NCBI GenBank assembly: GCA_033002965.1
Contig: JAURVB010013123.1
Coordinates: forward strand, 179,327-243,326
Origin: Piper betle
Taxonomy: Eukaryota; Streptophyta; Magnoliopsida; Piperales; Piperaceae
DNA: 64,000 bases
Direction of reading: 5' to 3'
Positions within the stretch are counted from its first letter, which is position 1. Each line of letters starts with the position of its first letter. The notes under the pieces are model-generated. The model did no database searches and had not been told where the DNA came from. It saw only the letters and a program-made list of their open reading frames with translations. Position numbers and translations under genes: made by a program. This document shows positions 61,600-64,000 of the stretch, piece after piece.

Positions 61600-62590
61600 T
61601 TTTAAGCCAAAAAACATTTTTTTACAAGATCCCATATAGAACCAAAGAAGCTTGTACATGCCTCTAACACCTTAAAAGTTTACGACTATGGAAGCAAAGC
61701 CTAATCCTCTTTCAGTGTTCTCCTTAGAACCGAAGAGCTACCTCCTCATCAAGCTCAACACCTTGAACTAGCAACCTCCACACCTTAGAGGCACAACTAG
61801 CTTTTCTTCTAATGCACAAGTCAAGTTCTCTACTTTCTTCTTAGAGGTCACACCAACCTCCTCTTACCACGTCCAAGCTAAGAAACTAACCAACTCCTTA
61901 ACAAGCTCAAAGCCTTGAGCCAATGAGTCAACCACCTTCAACTCCTTAGAGGCAAGCAAGCAAGCACACTTTCAACCTGTACTCTCTCTAACTGCTCTCA
62001 CACACTCTAAACAGACTATGAGTTTATAATAATTAACTCAACACATAAGCAATAACCTTACAATGCCTTTAGCACACATATCTTATGCTAATACAATACT
62101 TATATATGAAAACAAAACCACAAAGAGGTTTACAAGCAACATGTACGTCTATTCAATACTCTAAGACTGTAACCTCTCAAGAGTTGCCCAAAATACACTC
62201 ATAAGGTCTTATATATAGCTGAAGAAGTCTTAGCCAAAATAGTAAAAATTTACCACATCATCCTTCATAATTGCTAGTTTTAGGAAAAGTGTGCATTGTT
62301 TAGCTACCGATAGTCCTGTTGATCGATCTTTGGATGGTGATCGACTATCGAACGGTTCGCCGATCGACCTTTGGCTGGGGTTCCACTGCCGAATAATGAG
62401 TTGATCTCCTACCAATCGCTTGATGCATGTGAGCTAATTTTACTGCTTCCTGCTAATCCATGATCCGTTGCCAATCAATTTGTTGATCAATCTGCAGAAA
62501 CTCTGTCAATATTCTGCTGAACTCCACAGTCCTGCCTTCTCTCCGTGATCAGCTATCGATGGATTTGCTGATTGTTGGCCAAACATATTA
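61600..62590 (-). mobile_element. Copia-like LTR region, decayed
   Basis: Similar in texture to 3300-4430: a list-like run of 'caccttagaggc', 'cctcctc', 'caagctc', a TATA-like string (TATATAAG on the minus strand near 62205-62215), then a part with repeated 'gatcgat', 'ccgatcgacc', 'tgatcaat'. No partner LTR or primer site is visible, so the class is a guess. Confidence 0.25.
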
Positions 62591-62599
62591 GCTAATCCA

Positions 62600-62706
62600 C
62601 ACTTGAATTGGAATTTTCTCAAGAAGTTATGGTATCTCAAATATTGGAAAATCATCACTAATATTTGAGATGTCATAACTTTTTGTAGAGAATTCCAATT
62701 CGAGTG
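62600..62706. repeat. Imperfect inverted repeat (hairpin), 46/47-nt arms
   Basis: Left arm 62600-62645 starts CACTTGAATTGGAATTTTCT; right arm 62660-62706 ends GAATTCCAATTCGAGTG. The 14-base loop is 62646-62659. Only a few mismatches and a one-base bulge separate the arms. Confidence 0.85.
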
Positions 62707-64000
62707 ATTCTTAAAGTATTGAAAATCTCTTAAGGCCTTTTATTACTCTGGCAATTTTCATAACCATTATTTAGATTGGGAGTTAAACTTGTGAGGATTT
62801 TATATAAGCTCTAACTTTAACCAAGACATTCCATGATCTTGTTATATGAGTTTCCATGTTCCAAATAGTGATTTAGGGAGTTCCGAGAGTCATCAAAACT
62901 TAGAGTCAATACGCAGCAACACCAATTGACGGTGGACACAGTCACTGTCTTGATGGCGTTGATAACTTTGTAAAGAGTTAATATTCCAAGCTTTAATTGA
63001 GTGTATATTGTTTAGTATTGAGTAATTTATATTGAATTTATATCATTTAATGAAATTATGAAATTATTGTATTTTAAAATTGAATTTCGATATTACCGAT
63101 TTTATTGATCTTAGTTGTAGTGTAGGAGATCGTGGGAGAAGTTGGGGAGCAAAAGAGCTGAATGGAGCAAAGTTAAGTGGACAAGACAGGTGTTACGCAC
63201 TTTGACGCACTTATCACTTCGCGCCTATCTGCACCAAGGTGAAAAGCAGAAGAATAGTTCACAGGAGTTTTGCTCTTTTGTGCGCCTTCGCACATTCATG
63301 CCAAGAAACAATGACAATTTACAAACATTCATTGTGCCTTTGCGTTCGAATTACAAATTTTCTGCGCCTTTGCGCATATAGGACTTGCGCCCCTGCGTAG
63401 CTGCGTTTAAGCGTGTCGTATTTTATGGGTGTGTTATTGTGTGCGCCTACGTCCTAGGTTTAGGAGGACTTATAAATATAACTCAATGCACGATCGAAGG
63501 AAAACGGAGAGAAAACCTTCACGGTGCTTTTGGAAGCTTCATCAATTATTCAAGAGTAAAGCAACATCGGATCATTGGAGAAAGAGGTTCTATACACTTT
63601 TTTATATTTTCTTTCTCCTTTTATTTATTCTCTTGTGATGAATTGGGTCTTCGCAGTGTATTTCATGGTATTTTCATATTTTATTATAGGTAAATTCATT
63701 GACTAGGATTTCAAAGGATTTTAATTGCAATACTTAATAAAATTTATTCCTTCTTTCAATTTAGTGGATGTTGATGAATTATTTATTCTATCTTATTTAA
63801 TTACATGCAATAGTTTGATCACCAATTAAATTGCCAAAGTTCATCCCTTAATTAATTTCAAAACAATAAGAAAAAAGAAGATAGAAAAATTTAAAAAAAT
63901 CAAATCAAAAGCATGCACATGGTTAATTATTGTCAAGGTAATTAAAATTCAAAATTTACACTTTAATCAATTTTAATTAAGGTCACTTGAGAAAATTAAT
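62707..64000 (+). mobile_element. Possible LTR (Athila-like) with TATA box
   Basis: Bases 63180-63440 repeat motifs such as 'gcgcctttgcgca', 'tgcgccttcgcaca' and 'gcgcccctgcg', a pattern I associate with LTRs of Athila-type elements. TATAAATATA follows at 63471-63480. The 102-residue frame at 63385-63693 overlaps this and has no family. Neither end of an LTR is defined in the window. The last 300 bases are AT-rich with nothing recognised. Confidence 0.3.
63471..63480 (+). promoter_or_regulatory. TATA box of LTR-like region
   Basis: TATAAATATA directly after the GC-rich repeated block. Confidence 0.4.

Noticed and set aside
1..64000. CRISPR arrays, rRNA, tRNA and bacterial-type operons
   Set aside because: None seen. 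The tandem repeats are inside LTRs, and the sequence has plant nuclear character.

Overview
This window looks like nuclear DNA of a flowering plant. It has GT-AG split exons, long AT-rich intergenic stretches, dinucleotide and trinucleotide microsatellites, and a dense pile of decayed LTR retrotransposons of plant lineages (Ty3/gypsy Tat-like, Athila-like and chromovirus-like, a TRIM family, and probable Ty1/copia LTRs). I cannot name the species. Most of the long reading frames are pieces of gag-pol or chance frames in LTRs.

Only one host gene looks intact: a five-exon minus-strand gene at 28616-30431 encoding a 357-residue tail-anchored protein with a syntaxin-6-type N-terminal region. A second host locus, 23455-24320 (+), is the C-terminal part of a dihydrofolate synthetase / folylpolyglutamate synthetase family gene. 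Its splice sites are still readable, but it carries an in-frame stop and a changed active-site-loop glycine, so I call it a pseudogene. Two possible isolated terminal exons (88-168 + and 27456-27506 -) are weak.

Layout: 1-4460, end of an unidentified gene, a possible hAT-like element and a copia-like LTR region containing a GC-rich tandem block. 4461-10235, a Tat-like element with two RNase H regions, interrupted by a solo LTR. 10236-19495, an Athila-like minus-strand element interrupted by a TRIM and an 1.8-kb solo LTR, with another TRIM just outside. 19496-22726, a minus-strand LTR fragment joined to gag-protease of another gypsy element, again hit by a TRIM. 22727-32054, the gene-bearing island. 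32055-51372, a nested stack: an old minus-strand element B is split by the chromovirus-like element A (32415-45299, target duplication TTTAT) and by a solo LTR; A itself holds two later solo LTRs (target duplications GTAAC and GAGAT). B ends in a tandem array of LTR-end plus primer-binding-site units. 51373-64000, intergenic DNA, a solo LTR landed in a TA microsatellite, further decayed LTR-like regions and a 107-bp imperfect hairpin.

I looked for an undescribed system and did not find a convincing one. What stands out is structural: exact nested insertions, illegitimate deletions joining LTR to pol, the tandem LTR/PBS array, and the hairpin. All coordinates of LTR edges marked 'about' are judged by eye from repeats inside the window.
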